Source of the DNA: Collimonas sp. OK412
GTDB taxonomy: Bacteria > Pseudomonadota > Gammaproteobacteria > Burkholderiales > Burkholderiaceae_D
Direction of reading: 5' to 3'
Assembly: GCF_900112135.1 (NCBI RefSeq)
Contig: NZ_FOLC01000015.1
Coordinates: forward strand, 62,001-126,000
DNA length: 64,000 nt
Shown: positions 9,687 through 18,017 of the stretch, piece by piece
How positions within the stretch are numbered: position 1 is the stretch's first letter
Layout of the letters: each line of letters opens with the position of its first letter
Position numbers and translations under genes: made by a program
Notes under the pieces: model-generated
Told to the model about the DNA's origin: nothing
Seen by the model: only the letters and a program-made list of their open reading frames with translations
The model's database searches: none

Positions 9687-10187
9687 TCAAGGCTGGCGCG
9701 GATACCACACCATGCGATCGGCCATCAATTGCGATTCCTCCACCTGGAATCCGAGTTCCAGGTAGATGCGCTTGGCGCCGCGATTGTTGTGCCAGACCAC
9801 CACCGTAACCGGGCACTGTACATTGCCGGCGGCTTGCAGCACGCCGCGCAGGACTGCCTTGCCGTAGCCGAAGCCGCGGGCGGCGGCAATGAAAGCAAGG
9901 TAAATAACGCGCACTTCATTGTGGCCGAAATCCACCACCAAGGCGCCGACGGCGGCCTGGGTTTTCTCGATGACGAAATGCATGGCGTTTGGATACTCTT
10001 CTCCGGTGCCCTGCGCATGTACGGCATATTGCTGGGCGACCACCGTTTCGATGAATTCGGGTTCGCCGTCGATCAACTGCAGATCCGGACGGGCGGAACG
10101 ATACAGAGTTGCCAGAAAGGGCTGGTCGCCGGTGGCCGCAGGCCGCAGCGAAATGCCGGCCGGCATGGCAAAGGAAGAAGTGAGCAT
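9687..10187 (-). CDS. GNAT family N-acetyltransferase
   Basis: A 166-aa GNAT fold. The N-terminal strand is ISLRPAATGDQPFLATLYRSAR. The acetyl-CoA-binding segment is IYLAFIAAARGFGYGKAVLRGVLQAA (a degenerate Q/R-x-x-G-x-G/A motif, with RGFGYG). The C-terminal part has VVVWHNNRGAKRIYLELGFQ. It would transfer an acetyl group from acetyl-CoA to an unknown amine. It converges on the DUF6916-like gene, six bases apart. An alternative ATG lies at 10166. Acetyltransferases of this kind recur next to tail-collar/DUF6916 pairs, hinting that it belongs to the same locus. Confidence 0.85.
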   Translation of the reverse strand: MLTSSFAMPAGISLRPAATGDQPFLATLYRSARPDLQLIDGEPEFIETVVAQQYAVHAQGTGEEYPNAMHFVIEKTQAAVGALVVDFGHNEVRVIYLAFIAAARGFGYGKAVLRGVLQAAGNVQCPVTVVVWHNNRGAKRIYLELGFQVEESQLMADRMVWYPRQP

Positions 10188-10213
10188 GCTGAATTTTCTG
10201 AGGAATTGAAGTA

Positions 10214-10243
10214 AATACGGTGGCCGTCAATACGGTGGCCGTC
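10214..10243. repeat. 15-bp perfect tandem duplication
   Basis: AATACGGTGGCCGTC occurs twice back to back (10214-10228, 10229-10243), with a third degenerate start (ACTACGGCTG) after it. It lies in the divergent gap between the GNAT and the hydroxylase gene. Could be an operator or simple slippage. Confidence 0.6.
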
Positions 10244-10403
10244 ACTACGGCTGACATCCATTGCTGGAGCAAGCTTATAACAGAAGCCGCCTTGACGGCT
10301 GGAGTTGCCTCAAATAAAGTACTCCGGCGCAAGATTTTACCCGCGCTGCCGCCAGGCTGAGAAGCGCTGCAACCGACATATCAATTGGATTGAAGGTAGC
10401 CGA

Positions 10404-11102
10404 ATGAACCGATGCCTCAAGTTGCCGCTGCTGTTTGATCCTGATGCGCTGCTGAAGGATTTGCGCGCTTGCGAAGCCATGGAATGGCCGCCGCATTTCC
10501 ATACCGAAGACTATGACGGCCTATGGTCGGGCCTGGCGCTGCGCTCGGCATCCGGCAAGGCGGACGATATCTATTCCCACCCAGGCAGCGCCACCCGCCT
10601 GGATACGCCTTTGCTCGGCCTATGCCCCTATATCGCCGGCATCTTCAACACCTTCGAATGCGAGATAGAGTCGGCCAGGCTGCTGCGCCTGGCGCCCGGC
10701 GCGCTCATCAAGGAACATCGGGACCTGCATACCGGATATCAGTTTGATGTCTTTCGCGTCCACATCCCGATCGAGACCAGCAGGCAAGTGCGATTCCTGC
10801 TTGGGGGACAAGCCTTGGACATGCGCGCAGGCGAGTGCTGGTATGCCGATTTCAGCCTGCCTCACAGTGTCGAGAATTGCGGGGACAGCGCGCGCACCAA
10901 CCTGATCCTGGACTGCAAAAGGAATGACTGGTCGGACCAGCTGTTCCGCCAGGCCGGCTACGATTTCGAGGCAGAGGCGCGCAGCCGCAGGCTTGACAGT
11001 GCAACCCGCGCCATGGTCATCGCGCGCCTGTCCGCGATGAAAAGCGAGACCGCGGAACGCTTGATCAAGCAGCTGGAAGCCGAGGCAGATAGCGATGAAT
11101 AG
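10404..11102 (+). CDS. Aspartyl/asparaginyl beta-hydroxylase-like Fe(II)/2-oxoglutarate dioxygenase
   Basis: A 232-aa protein starting at MNRCLKLPLLFD. The double-stranded beta-helix dioxygenase ligands are visible: His105 and Asp107 in KEHRDLH, His154 in LPHSVEN, and Arg164 (SARTNL) as a likely 2-oxoglutarate anchor. Family members hydroxylate Asp/Asn side chains or small molecules; the substrate here is unknown. The stop overlaps the next start by 8 bp (ATG at 11095), so it is translationally coupled to the sulfotransferase-like gene. The C-terminal ~60 residues are helical and charged. Confidence 0.85.
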   Translation: MNRCLKLPLLFDPDALLKDLRACEAMEWPPHFHTEDYDGLWSGLALRSASGKADDIYSHPGSATRLDTPLLGLCPYIAGIFNTFECEIESARLLRLAPGALIKEHRDLHTGYQFDVFRVHIPIETSRQVRFLLGGQALDMRAGECWYADFSLPHSVENCGDSARTNLILDCKRNDWSDQLFRQAGYDFEAEARSRRLDSATRAMVIARLSAMKSETAERLIKQLEAEADSDE

Positions 11103-12096
11103 CGCAATACAGCAAGAGATGCGGCAAGCCGATGCGGCTGTCGTGGCCGAGGAATGGATACCCTACAAGGTGCTGCGGCAAGAACAGCAATGGCGTTGCC
11201 TGTGGCTCGACCTCGCGGGCAAGCGCATTTCCGAGCCGTTTTTCTCCGACACGATTTTACGCTGCAAAGCCGGTGCCCCAATCAGCCGGCGCTTTGCCAG
11301 CATCAGTTCCCTGGAATACCTGACGGCATGCGCAGCGGCAGCGGCCGACGTGGTCGCGCCAAGCGCATTTATTTTCCATGTTTCGCGCTGCGGCTCAACC
11401 CTGGTTTCGCAACTGCTCGGATTGAGCGAAAAAAATATCACCCTGTCTGAAGTGCCTCTGATCGATGAACTGCTGCGCGCGTCCCGCCAGCAGCCGGATC
11501 CCTCTGAAACGGAAGCTGCGCTGAAAGCCGGCATTTCTTTACTGGGCCGGCGCAGGTTCGGACAGGAAAAGCATTTGTTCATCAAGCTCGACAGCTGGCA
11601 TGTCTTTTTTGCCGGCACGCTGAGAAGGCTTTACCCAGGGGTTCCGTTCGTACTGTTGTACCGCAGCCCGGACGAAGTGGTTTTTTCACATCAGAAGCGG
11701 CGCGGCATGCAGGCCGTGCCAGGGCTGCTTGAACCGGAACTGTTCGGCATGTCACACGCGGAATCGACAAGTTACGATGGCGACCGCTATATCGCCAAGG
11801 TGCTGGAATATTATTATTCGCAATTCTTGCTCATCGCCCAAAATGACGATCGCGCAATCCTGCTGGACTACCGGCAAGGCGGTATCGACATCGTGCGCCG
11901 GCTGGCCAGGTTTGCGGGCATGGCCCTGGATGAGGCAGAAATTGCGGAAATGGCAGTGCGTTCGCGCTTTCATGCAAAATATCCGGAACAGGGATTTGCA
12001 GAGGAAAAGAAAGAATCTTGCGTGTCTGCATATCTTCAGCCGGCACAGGCAATGTATGCCCGCCTTGAGCAACTGCGGGCAAGACTCTCCCGCTGA
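11095..12096 (+). CDS. Sulfotransferase-like P-loop protein
   Basis: A 333-aa protein with a 5'-phosphosulfate loop-like motif FIFHVSRCGSTLVSQLLG (about residues 91-108) and a 3'-phosphate-type segment LLYRSPDEVVFSHQKRRG (around residue 190). This is the pattern of PAPS-dependent sulfotransferases, although the Cys in SRCGST is a variant of the usual loop. The acceptor is unknown. It overlaps the dioxygenase gene, and the two together look like a modification module acting on a shared substrate. No signal peptide, so it is likely cytoplasmic. Confidence 0.8.
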   Translation: MNSAIQQEMRQADAAVVAEEWIPYKVLRQEQQWRCLWLDLAGKRISEPFFSDTILRCKAGAPISRRFASISSLEYLTACAAAAADVVAPSAFIFHVSRCGSTLVSQLLGLSEKNITLSEVPLIDELLRASRQQPDPSETEAALKAGISLLGRRRFGQEKHLFIKLDSWHVFFAGTLRRLYPGVPFVLLYRSPDEVVFSHQKRRGMQAVPGLLEPELFGMSHAESTSYDGDRYIAKVLEYYYSQFLLIAQNDDRAILLDYRQGGIDIVRRLARFAGMALDEAEIAEMAVRSRFHAKYPEQGFAEEKKESCVSAYLQPAQAMYARLEQLRARLSR

Positions 12097-12181
12097 TACA
12101 CAACCGCCATTTCAGCAAATATGCCGCATCAAGCAGGGAATGGTTCATGCCACGCCGGCAGTCCATCGCAAGCGGCGTCAG

Positions 12182-13135
12182 CTACGTAATATGCTTGTGG
12201 CAGATGCAATGCCCCCAGCGGTACAGGTGCATATTGTGCAGCAGGTCCTTGGTTGCCGTCGGCACGCCGCTCAGAAGGATTTCCTTGGCGGTCAGGCCGA
12301 ATACCGCCAGGCTGATCGACGGCGCCAGCGACACCACCGCGTGCCAGGTCCGTTTCGGTATGAACAGCGCGTCGCCCTGCTCCACCCGCGCGTACAAGCC
12401 TTTGGCCTGTTCCAGCTCGCGCAGCTGTTCCAGGTTCTTGTCGAAATGCGCGATGTTGATCGAACTCAGGGTGGCGCCCCAGTCGTATTTTTTCGACGGC
12501 CGCATGAACGCTTCTTCCGACGGCGGGAACATGACAAATTCCTTGATCCCGCGCGCCTGGCAAAACCAGTTGTTGGGCACATCGCGATGCAGTCCGGTGT
12601 GGGTGTTGGCCGGTCCCATGAATACCGATTCCCAGGTCCAGCGCCAGCCCGGCCACAGGCTGCGGATATCGAAATCGCTGCGCAGCTGCGGGAAATCCTC
12701 CAGGATGCTCCATTGCGCCAGGTAGTTCCGATGCGGGGTGAACGATTGCATGTGCGCCCAGTTGAGGTGGAACTCCTCGCCCGGCGGCAACTGCAGGCGC
12801 CGCCGGTTCGGCAGCAGGCCGGCTTCGTCGCTGACCGGCACGGTCGCCAGCGCGGCAAGTTCACGCAGGTACGGCGCAATCGGCAGCAGCGGACGCTCCT
12901 GCGTTTCGCCCTGTTCGACCAGGCCGTTCTGGAATTTCCTGGTCGGCTCCGAGCCGTCCTTGTTGCGCAACTGCGCCATCTTTTCAAAAGACCAGTTTTC
13001 CTGCGCCGGCCAGTTACGCAACGCGCCCTTCACCAGCAAGGGCCGGGTCCGTTCGCCGAAGCCGCCCTCCTGCGCCAGTTGCAATGCGTCGATTTCTTCC
13101 ACCAGCTTAAATGCGGGACCTAAAATTTGTGTCAT
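12182..13135 (-). CDS. JmjC/cupin-8-like Fe(II)/2-oxoglutarate dioxygenase
   Basis: A 317-aa protein from ATG 13135 (MTQILGPAFKLVEEI); a GTG at 13207 would run into the upstream gene. It follows the cupin-like/JmjC plan. The early segment is TRPLLVKGALRNWPA. The core is FMGPANTHTGLHRDVPNNWF, where HRD supplies His and Asp metal ligands, followed by the strand KEFVMFPP and a distal His in IPKRTWHAVV. Such enzymes hydroxylate proteins or small molecules. It is read convergently to the sulfotransferase. A 19-bp gap to the membrane protein upstream suggests an operon with the YbjQ gene. Confidence 0.82.
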   Translation of the reverse strand: MTQILGPAFKLVEEIDALQLAQEGGFGERTRPLLVKGALRNWPAQENWSFEKMAQLRNKDGSEPTRKFQNGLVEQGETQERPLLPIAPYLRELAALATVPVSDEAGLLPNRRRLQLPPGEEFHLNWAHMQSFTPHRNYLAQWSILEDFPQLRSDFDIRSLWPGWRWTWESVFMGPANTHTGLHRDVPNNWFCQARGIKEFVMFPPSEEAFMRPSKKYDWGATLSSINIAHFDKNLEQLRELEQAKGLYARVEQGDALFIPKRTWHAVVSLAPSISLAVFGLTAKEILLSGVPTATKDLLHNMHLYRWGHCICHKHIT

Positions 13136-13154
13136 ATCCTGATTACCTGCGATG

Positions 13155-13457
13155 TCAAGGGAGCCGGCTGTCGTTTTCACTGACGGGGACGTAACGCCGC
13201 TCACCACTGTCGGGGCTGTACCATACGCTCATCACGCGGCCCGATTCAGGATCGACAAAACGCTCCCCGGTTTCCTGCCAAGGGCCGTCGTCCGGTTTGG
13301 GCGCGTGCGCATAGCGCCAGCGTTCCAGCAATACTGCCGCCGCCAGCAGCAAGCCCCAAAAGGCGAACGGCCAGGCGCCGTCGGCGCCGGCAATGACGCC
13401 GACCAGGCCGGCCAGCGCCAGCAGCACCGCAAAACCAAGCAGCAGCAGGCGCAACAT
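13155..13457 (-). CDS. Small membrane protein of unknown function
   Basis: A 100-aa protein with two hydrophobic segments (about residues 2-24 and 29-45), then a soluble tail ending in RYVPVSENDSRLP. The tail contains PESGRVMSVWYSPDSGERRYVP, a small conserved-looking beta segment. It starts 2 bp after the stop of the YbjQ gene and is followed after 19 bp by the JmjC-like gene. The arrangement suggests translational coupling to ybjQ. I do not recognise a family. Confidence 0.7.
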   Translation of the reverse strand: MLRLLLLGFAVLLALAGLVGVIAGADGAWPFAFWGLLLAAAVLLERWRYAHAPKPDDGPWQETGERFVDPESGRVMSVWYSPDSGERRYVPVSENDSRLP

Positions 13458-13459
13458 GG

Positions 13460-13786
13460 TCAGGCCACAACCGGCTCGACCACCACCGCCGTGCCATATG
13501 CCACGATCTCGCTCATGGTCTGTCCCATTTCCGAGGAATCGAAGCGCATCATCACAACTGCGTTGCCGCCCATGCGATGGGCGTTCTTGACCATGCGGTC
13601 GACTGCATGGCGGCGCGCTTCCTCAAGCAGCTGCGTATATTCGGTGATTTCGCCGCCGACCAGCGAGCGCAGCCCAGCCATGATGTTGCCCGCCAGGCCG
13701 CGGCTGCGCACCACCAGCCCGAACACCTGGCCTTTGACTGCCGTGACCCGGTAACCCGAGATGTTTTCTGTCGTGACCACCAGCAT
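13460..13786 (-). CDS. ybjQ: YbjQ/UPF0145 family protein
   Basis: A 108-aa protein matching the usual family length. The start is at the ATG at 13786, preceded by GGGGGAA; ten extra codons are possible upstream. Motifs: VTTENISGYRVTAVKGQVFGLVVRSRG, then GGEITEYTQLLEEARRHAVDRM, then GGNAVVMMRFDSSEMG and IVAYGTAVVVEP. The family is often labelled heavy-metal-binding or pentameric beta-sandwich, but its function is unproven. A three-domain relative occurs at 26531-27655 in this same window. Confidence 0.9.
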   Translation of the reverse strand: MLVVTTENISGYRVTAVKGQVFGLVVRSRGLAGNIMAGLRSLVGGEITEYTQLLEEARRHAVDRMVKNAHRMGGNAVVMMRFDSSEMGQTMSEIVAYGTAVVVEPVVA

Positions 13787-13863
13787 ATTTCCCCCATGAA
13801 GATTGCCGCAATCCAATTGTAAATCAGCGCGCCCGCTTCACGGGAATTTCCTCGGCCGCCGGC

Positions 13864-14889
13864 TCAAACCCGCACCAGCAGCTTGCCGATATTCTTCCCC
13901 TCGAACAGGCTGTTGAGCGCTTCCGGCAATTGCTCGAAGCCATCGACATAGGTTTCCTGGAAAACAATCTCGCCGCTTTTCACCCATGGCGCCACGATCG
14001 CCAGCATTTCATCCATGCGGTGGGCGAAGTCGCGCGCCAGGATGCCCTGGATGGTGGCGCGCTGGAACAGCATGTGCTGCAGGAAGCGCGGACCGAGGTC
14101 AGGCGTGTCGAGGCCGCCGTCATACTGGCTGATGGCGCCGCAAATGATGATGCGCGCGCGCCGCTTGATCAGCGGGATGACGGCGTCGGTGATGGCGCCG
14201 CCGACGTTGTCAAAATAGATATCGACGCCGCCGGTAGCGGACTGGATTGCCGCGCTCAGCGCCGCCGGCGTGGCATGGGCGCGATAGTCGACCGCGCCGT
14301 CAAGCTTCAGCGTTTCGGTAAGGAATCTGCACTTCTCGGGCCCGCCGGCAATCCCGATCACGCGGCAGCCGGCGCGTTTGCCGAACTGCGCCACCAGCGA
14401 ACCGACCGCGCCGGCAGCCCCGGACACCAGCAAGGTATCGCCGGGCCGAGGCCGTCCGGCTTCGGTCAGTCCGAACCAGGCGGTCCGCCCCGGCATGCCG
14501 AGCACGCCCAGCGCGGTGGAAACCGGCGCCGCGGCGGGATCAAGCTTGGTGAGTTCGCTGTGGTGGCAGCGCGCATACAGCTGCCAGCCGCTGTAGGCCG
14601 ACACCCAGTCGCCGGCCTTGAACAGCGGGCTGGCCGACGCCACCACTTCGCCCACCACGCCGGCGCGCTGGACGATGCCCAGCGGATGCGGCACGTCGTA
14701 GGTATTGCGTTCATGCTGCTGGATGCGGATATAAGGATCGACGCTGACGATCCTGGCGCGCAGGATCACTTCATTGGCCGAGAGATTCCCGTCCAGTTCG
14801 GTTGCACGCAACTCGTAGTGTTCATTGCTGACGCGTCCATCGGGACGCTTGACGTAAAACCATTGCTGGTTCTGGTATGTGCTTTGCAT
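13864..14889 (-). CDS. NADP-dependent medium-chain oxidoreductase (CurA/leukotriene B4 12-hydroxydehydrogenase-like)
   Basis: A 341-aa zinc-independent MDR enzyme. The N-terminal GroES-like domain contains LRARIVSVDPYIRIQQHERNTYDVPHPLG. The Rossmann domain has VSGAAGAVGSLVAQFGKRAGCRVIGIAGGPEKC, where the AAGAVG loop binds NADP(H). DIYFDNVGGAITDAVIP and ICGAISQY follow, typical of the alkenal/one oxidoreductase (YncB/CurA) branch. It likely reduces an activated double bond. The start is set at MQSTYQNQQWFYVKRPDG. It is 88 bp downstream of leuD on the same strand and may share that transcript. Confidence 0.88.
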   Translation of the reverse strand: MQSTYQNQQWFYVKRPDGRVSNEHYELRATELDGNLSANEVILRARIVSVDPYIRIQQHERNTYDVPHPLGIVQRAGVVGEVVASASPLFKAGDWVSAYSGWQLYARCHHSELTKLDPAAAPVSTALGVLGMPGRTAWFGLTEAGRPRPGDTLLVSGAAGAVGSLVAQFGKRAGCRVIGIAGGPEKCRFLTETLKLDGAVDYRAHATPAALSAAIQSATGGVDIYFDNVGGAITDAVIPLIKRRARIIICGAISQYDGGLDTPDLGPRFLQHMLFQRATIQGILARDFAHRMDEMLAIVAPWVKSGEIVFQETYVDGFEQLPEALNSLFEGKNIGKLLVRV

Positions 14890-14977
14890 GTCTGGCGCCT
14901 GGTTGCTTTTGGCCTGACAGTGTAGCCAAATTGCAGCGACCGCGCCGGCCACGCCAAAAACCAGGCTTCCGGCGTCG

Positions 14978-15592
14978 TTATGCGGGCGGCAACACGCGTC
15001 CCCAGGGAGCTGCGGCGCAATGCTGCTGCTCGAACATTTCTATGCGCGGCAACAGCTGCAAGGTCGCTCCCACCATATCGAGCCCTTCGACAATCATCTT
15101 TTTATGGCGTGCGCCAAGCGAAAAGCCAAACACATGCGAGGCACTGCGGACTTCCATCCTTTCCAGGTCGATGGCCAGGTGCCTGTCGTTCGCCTGGTCC
15201 TGCAGCAGCAAGCCGATCTGGTCCGCTTCCAGCACCACCAGCAGCAAACGATTGTTCAAGGCGTTGCTGAAAAATATCTCGCCGAAACTGGAAGCAAGCA
15301 CCGCCTCGATGCCCAGTTGCTGCAAACCCCATACCGCATGCTCGCGGCTCGAGCCGCAACCGAAATTGGGGCCGCCGACCAGGATATTGGCATGCGCGTA
15401 CTCGGCGCGGTTGAGCACAAAATCCGGCCTGGGGCTGCCATCGGGATGGAACCGCAAGTCAAACAGCACGCCCTTGTCCAATCCTTCCTTGGTGATGGTG
15501 CGCAAGAACTGCTTGGGCATGATCTGGTCGGTATCCAGGTTGTCGATCAGCAGCGGCGCCGCGATGCCTGTTATGTTTGTCTTGTCATGCAT
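14978..15592 (-). CDS. leuD: 3-isopropylmalate dehydratase small subunit-like (LeuD family)
   Basis: A 204-aa swivelling subunit of an aconitase-family hydro-lyase. Key motifs are DNLDTDQIMPKQFL near the N-terminus and GGPNFGCGSSREHAVWGL, which recognises substrate. The start at 15592 (MHDKTNITG) overlaps the leuC stop by 8 bp. There is no leuB beside it, and the neighbours are a dehalogenase-like hydrolase and an oxidoreductase. It is therefore probably a paralogue of the leucine-pathway enzyme, acting on another 2- or 3-hydroxy diacid. Confidence 0.9.
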   Translation of the reverse strand: MHDKTNITGIAAPLLIDNLDTDQIMPKQFLRTITKEGLDKGVLFDLRFHPDGSPRPDFVLNRAEYAHANILVGGPNFGCGSSREHAVWGLQQLGIEAVLASSFGEIFFSNALNNRLLLVVLEADQIGLLLQDQANDRHLAIDLERMEVRSASHVFGFSLGARHKKMIVEGLDMVGATLQLLPRIEMFEQQHCAAAPWGRVLPPA

Positions 15593-17021
15593 GCCGGTTC
15601 TCCAGTGTGCGGACATCGCTGATGCATCCGGTGATTGCGGCGGCGGCCGCCATCGCCGGGCTCATCAGGTGGGTGCGCCCGCCGCGGCCCTGGCGGCCTT
15701 CGAAATTGCGGTTGGTGGTGGAAGCGCAGCGCTCGCCAGGCGCCAGGACGTCGTCGTTCATCGCCAGGCACATCGAACATCCCGGCTGGCGCCATTCAAA
15801 CCCGGCGTCGATAAAAATTTTGGCCAGACCTTCCTGCTCCGCCTGGCGCCGCACTGCGCCCGAACCCGGCACCACCATTGCCCGGACCGTTGGCGCAACA
15901 CGGCGGCCGCTGACTATCGCTGCGGCGCTACGCAAATCTTCGATGCGGCCGTTGGTGCACGATCCGATGAAGACGCGGTCGACCGGCAGGCCAAGCATGG
16001 TCTCGCCTGCGGCCAGCCCCATGTATTGCAGCGCCAGCGAAATGGCGGCGCGGGCATGGGCGTCGGCTGCCGCCGCCGGATCGGGTATCGGCGCCGTGAC
16101 CGCCACCGCCTGGTCAGGACTGGTGCCCCAGGTCACGAACGGCGCCACTTCCGATGCCGAGAACGCATGTTCGATATCGAAGACGGCATCGGCGTCGGAA
16201 TACAGCTGCTCCCAATCCGCGAGCGCCTGCCTGAATTCCCGCTCGCCAAGGCCGGCTGCTTTCGCCCTGATGTAGTCGAAGGTGGTCTGGTCAGGCCGGA
16301 TCAGCGCCGCCCTGGCGCCGGCTTCCACCGCCATGTTGCACAAAGTCATGCGGGCCTCTGCCGACAGCGCCGCAATCGTCGATCCTGAAAATTCCACCGC
16401 ATAGCCGCGTGCGCCCTGCGCGCCGACGCGGGTGATGACCTGCAAGACCAGGTCCTTGACGGAAGTGCCGGCAGGCAGCGCTCCGTCGACCTTGATGCGC
16501 ATGTCTTGCGCCAGCCGGTAAACCAGGGTTTGCGTCGCCAGGATATGCTCCACCTCGGAAGTGCCGACGCCGAAGCCGAGCGCACCCAGGGCGCCATAGG
16601 TGGTAGTGTGGCTGTCGCCGCACAGCACCACCATGCCAGGCCGGATCCAGCCGTGTTCGGGCGCGATGATGTGTTCGATGCCTTGCTCTTCGTGGTTGGC
16701 GTCGAACAGCTTGATGCCGAAATCGCGGCAATTGCGCTTCAGGTTGCTGGCCTGCAACGCCGACGGCGGATCGACGATCACGCGCTCGGCGACGCTGACC
16801 GGATGGGTCGGAATGATGTGCGACACCACGGCCAGCTGCTGCCCTGGCCGCAGCACCTTGCGGTTTTTCTCGCGCAAGCTGCTGAATGCCTGCGGGCTGG
16901 TGTATTCGTTCATGATATGCAGGTCCGCATACAGCAGCACATGCTGCTCGTCGAGCCTGACAACGGTATGCGAATCCACCAGTTTCCTGTGCAGCGTACG
17001 CTGCGGGATATTGCCATGCAT
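15585..17021 (-). CDS. leuC: 3-isopropylmalate dehydratase large subunit-like (LeuC family)
   Basis: A 478-aa aconitase-family large subunit. The three Fe-S ligand cysteines are visible in IGSCTNGRIEDLR and in QPGCSMCLAMN. CGDSHTTTYGALGALGFGVGTSE is the conserved active-site segment. The enzyme isomerises or hydrates a dicarboxylic hydroxy-acid through a [4Fe-4S] cluster together with the small subunit. It is 17 bp downstream of the hydrolase gene and overlaps leuD, so it sits mid-operon. Biosynthetic leuCD is normally followed by leuB, which is absent here. Confidence 0.92.
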   Translation of the reverse strand: MHGNIPQRTLHRKLVDSHTVVRLDEQHVLLYADLHIMNEYTSPQAFSSLREKNRKVLRPGQQLAVVSHIIPTHPVSVAERVIVDPPSALQASNLKRNCRDFGIKLFDANHEEQGIEHIIAPEHGWIRPGMVVLCGDSHTTTYGALGALGFGVGTSEVEHILATQTLVYRLAQDMRIKVDGALPAGTSVKDLVLQVITRVGAQGARGYAVEFSGSTIAALSAEARMTLCNMAVEAGARAALIRPDQTTFDYIRAKAAGLGEREFRQALADWEQLYSDADAVFDIEHAFSASEVAPFVTWGTSPDQAVAVTAPIPDPAAAADAHARAAISLALQYMGLAAGETMLGLPVDRVFIGSCTNGRIEDLRSAAAIVSGRRVAPTVRAMVVPGSGAVRRQAEQEGLAKIFIDAGFEWRQPGCSMCLAMNDDVLAPGERCASTTNRNFEGRQGRGGRTHLMSPAMAAAAAITGCISDVRTLENRHA

Positions 17022-17038
17022 GGGATAACCTCGGCCGC

Positions 17039-17917
17039 TCAGGCGCTGAAGAACGGCAGGACTTCGGCCAGCAAGGCGTCAGGCGCTTCTTCTGGAATGT
17101 AGTGGCCGCAGGCCAGGGCCTTGCCGCTCAGCTTGCCGGCCAGCTGCCGCCATTCCTGCAAGGGCTGGAAACATTTTTCGATCACGCCTTGGGCGCCCCA
17201 CAGCACCAGCGTCTGGCACTGTATCTTGCGGCCCTGCGCCAGGTCATGGCGCTCGTGCTCGAGGTCGATGCCGGCGCTGGCGCGATAGTCTTCGCAAATG
17301 CCGTGGATGGTGGCCGGGTCGTTGAGGCAGCGCAGGTACTCGGCATAGGCTTGCGGCGTGAACGGCGCCAGGCCGGCGCTGCGGCCGCCTATCGTATGTT
17401 TCAGGTATTCCTCGGGATGGGCGCCGATCAGCATTTCCGGGAACGGCGCCGGCCGGATCAGGAAGAACCAATGGTAATAGGCGGTGGCGAACGCCATCGT
17501 GGTCTGTTCATACATGGCCAGGGTCGGCGCAATGTCCAGCAGCACCAGTTTGCTGACGGCATGCGGATGATCGAGCGCCATGCGATAAGCCACCCGGCCG
17601 CCGCGGTCATGTCCCATCAGCAGGAACTGCGGAAAACCCAGCTGCGCCATCAGGTCGAGCTGGTCCTGCCCCATGGTGCGCTTGGAATAATTACTGTGGT
17701 CCGCCAGTCCGGCCGGCTTGCCGCTGTCGCCGTAGCCGCGCAGGTCGGCTGCGACCACGGTGAAGCGTTCGGCCAGGCGCTCGGCCACCTTGTGCCAGAT
17801 CACATGGGTTTGCGGATGCCCGTGCAGCAATAGCAGCGCGGGGCCGCTGCCGCCACGCAGATATTTGATCCGGGTGCCGTTGACCTCGGCCATGCCGTGC
17901 TCGAATCCAGAAAACAT
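17039..17917 (-). CDS. Alpha/beta hydrolase resembling fluoroacetate/haloacetate dehalogenase
   Basis: A 292-aa alpha/beta hydrolase. The nucleophile elbow GHDRGGRVAYRMALDHP gives Asp104 as nucleophile, with Arg105 and Arg108 placed to bind a carboxylate. LLDIAPTLAMYE and AYYHWFF supply His149-Trp150, the positions of the halide pocket in fluoroacetate dehalogenases. Tyr211 (DYRASAG) and the catalytic His272 (ACGHYIPEEAP) complete the pattern. Substrate specificity is inferred only; epoxide hydrolases share the Asp nucleophile. It is first in a leftward operon with leuC and leuD, and is divergent from the LysR gene. Confidence 0.85.
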   Translation of the reverse strand: MFSGFEHGMAEVNGTRIKYLRGGSGPALLLLHGHPQTHVIWHKVAERLAERFTVVAADLRGYGDSGKPAGLADHSNYSKRTMGQDQLDLMAQLGFPQFLLMGHDRGGRVAYRMALDHPHAVSKLVLLDIAPTLAMYEQTTMAFATAYYHWFFLIRPAPFPEMLIGAHPEEYLKHTIGGRSAGLAPFTPQAYAEYLRCLNDPATIHGICEDYRASAGIDLEHERHDLAQGRKIQCQTLVLWGAQGVIEKCFQPLQEWRQLAGKLSGKALACGHYIPEEAPDALLAEVLPFFSA

Positions 17918-17955
17918 TTGCCGCCCTCCACTGTCCTGTCGTTAGGGGGGATTGT

Positions 17956-17975
17956 ATAACTAGCCCATAGTTTTA
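17956..17975. promoter_or_regulatory. Candidate LysR operator between the hydrolase and lysR genes
   Basis: AACTA-N5-TAGTT (17958-17962 and 17968-17972) is a perfect interrupted inverted repeat of T-N11-A type within an AT-rich 100-bp divergent gap. The position is what is expected for a LysR autoregulatory and activation site. Confidence 0.5.
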
Positions 17976-18017
17976 TAATTCATTGATATTAATTCCATTA
18001 TTTCTTTTAATTTAATA

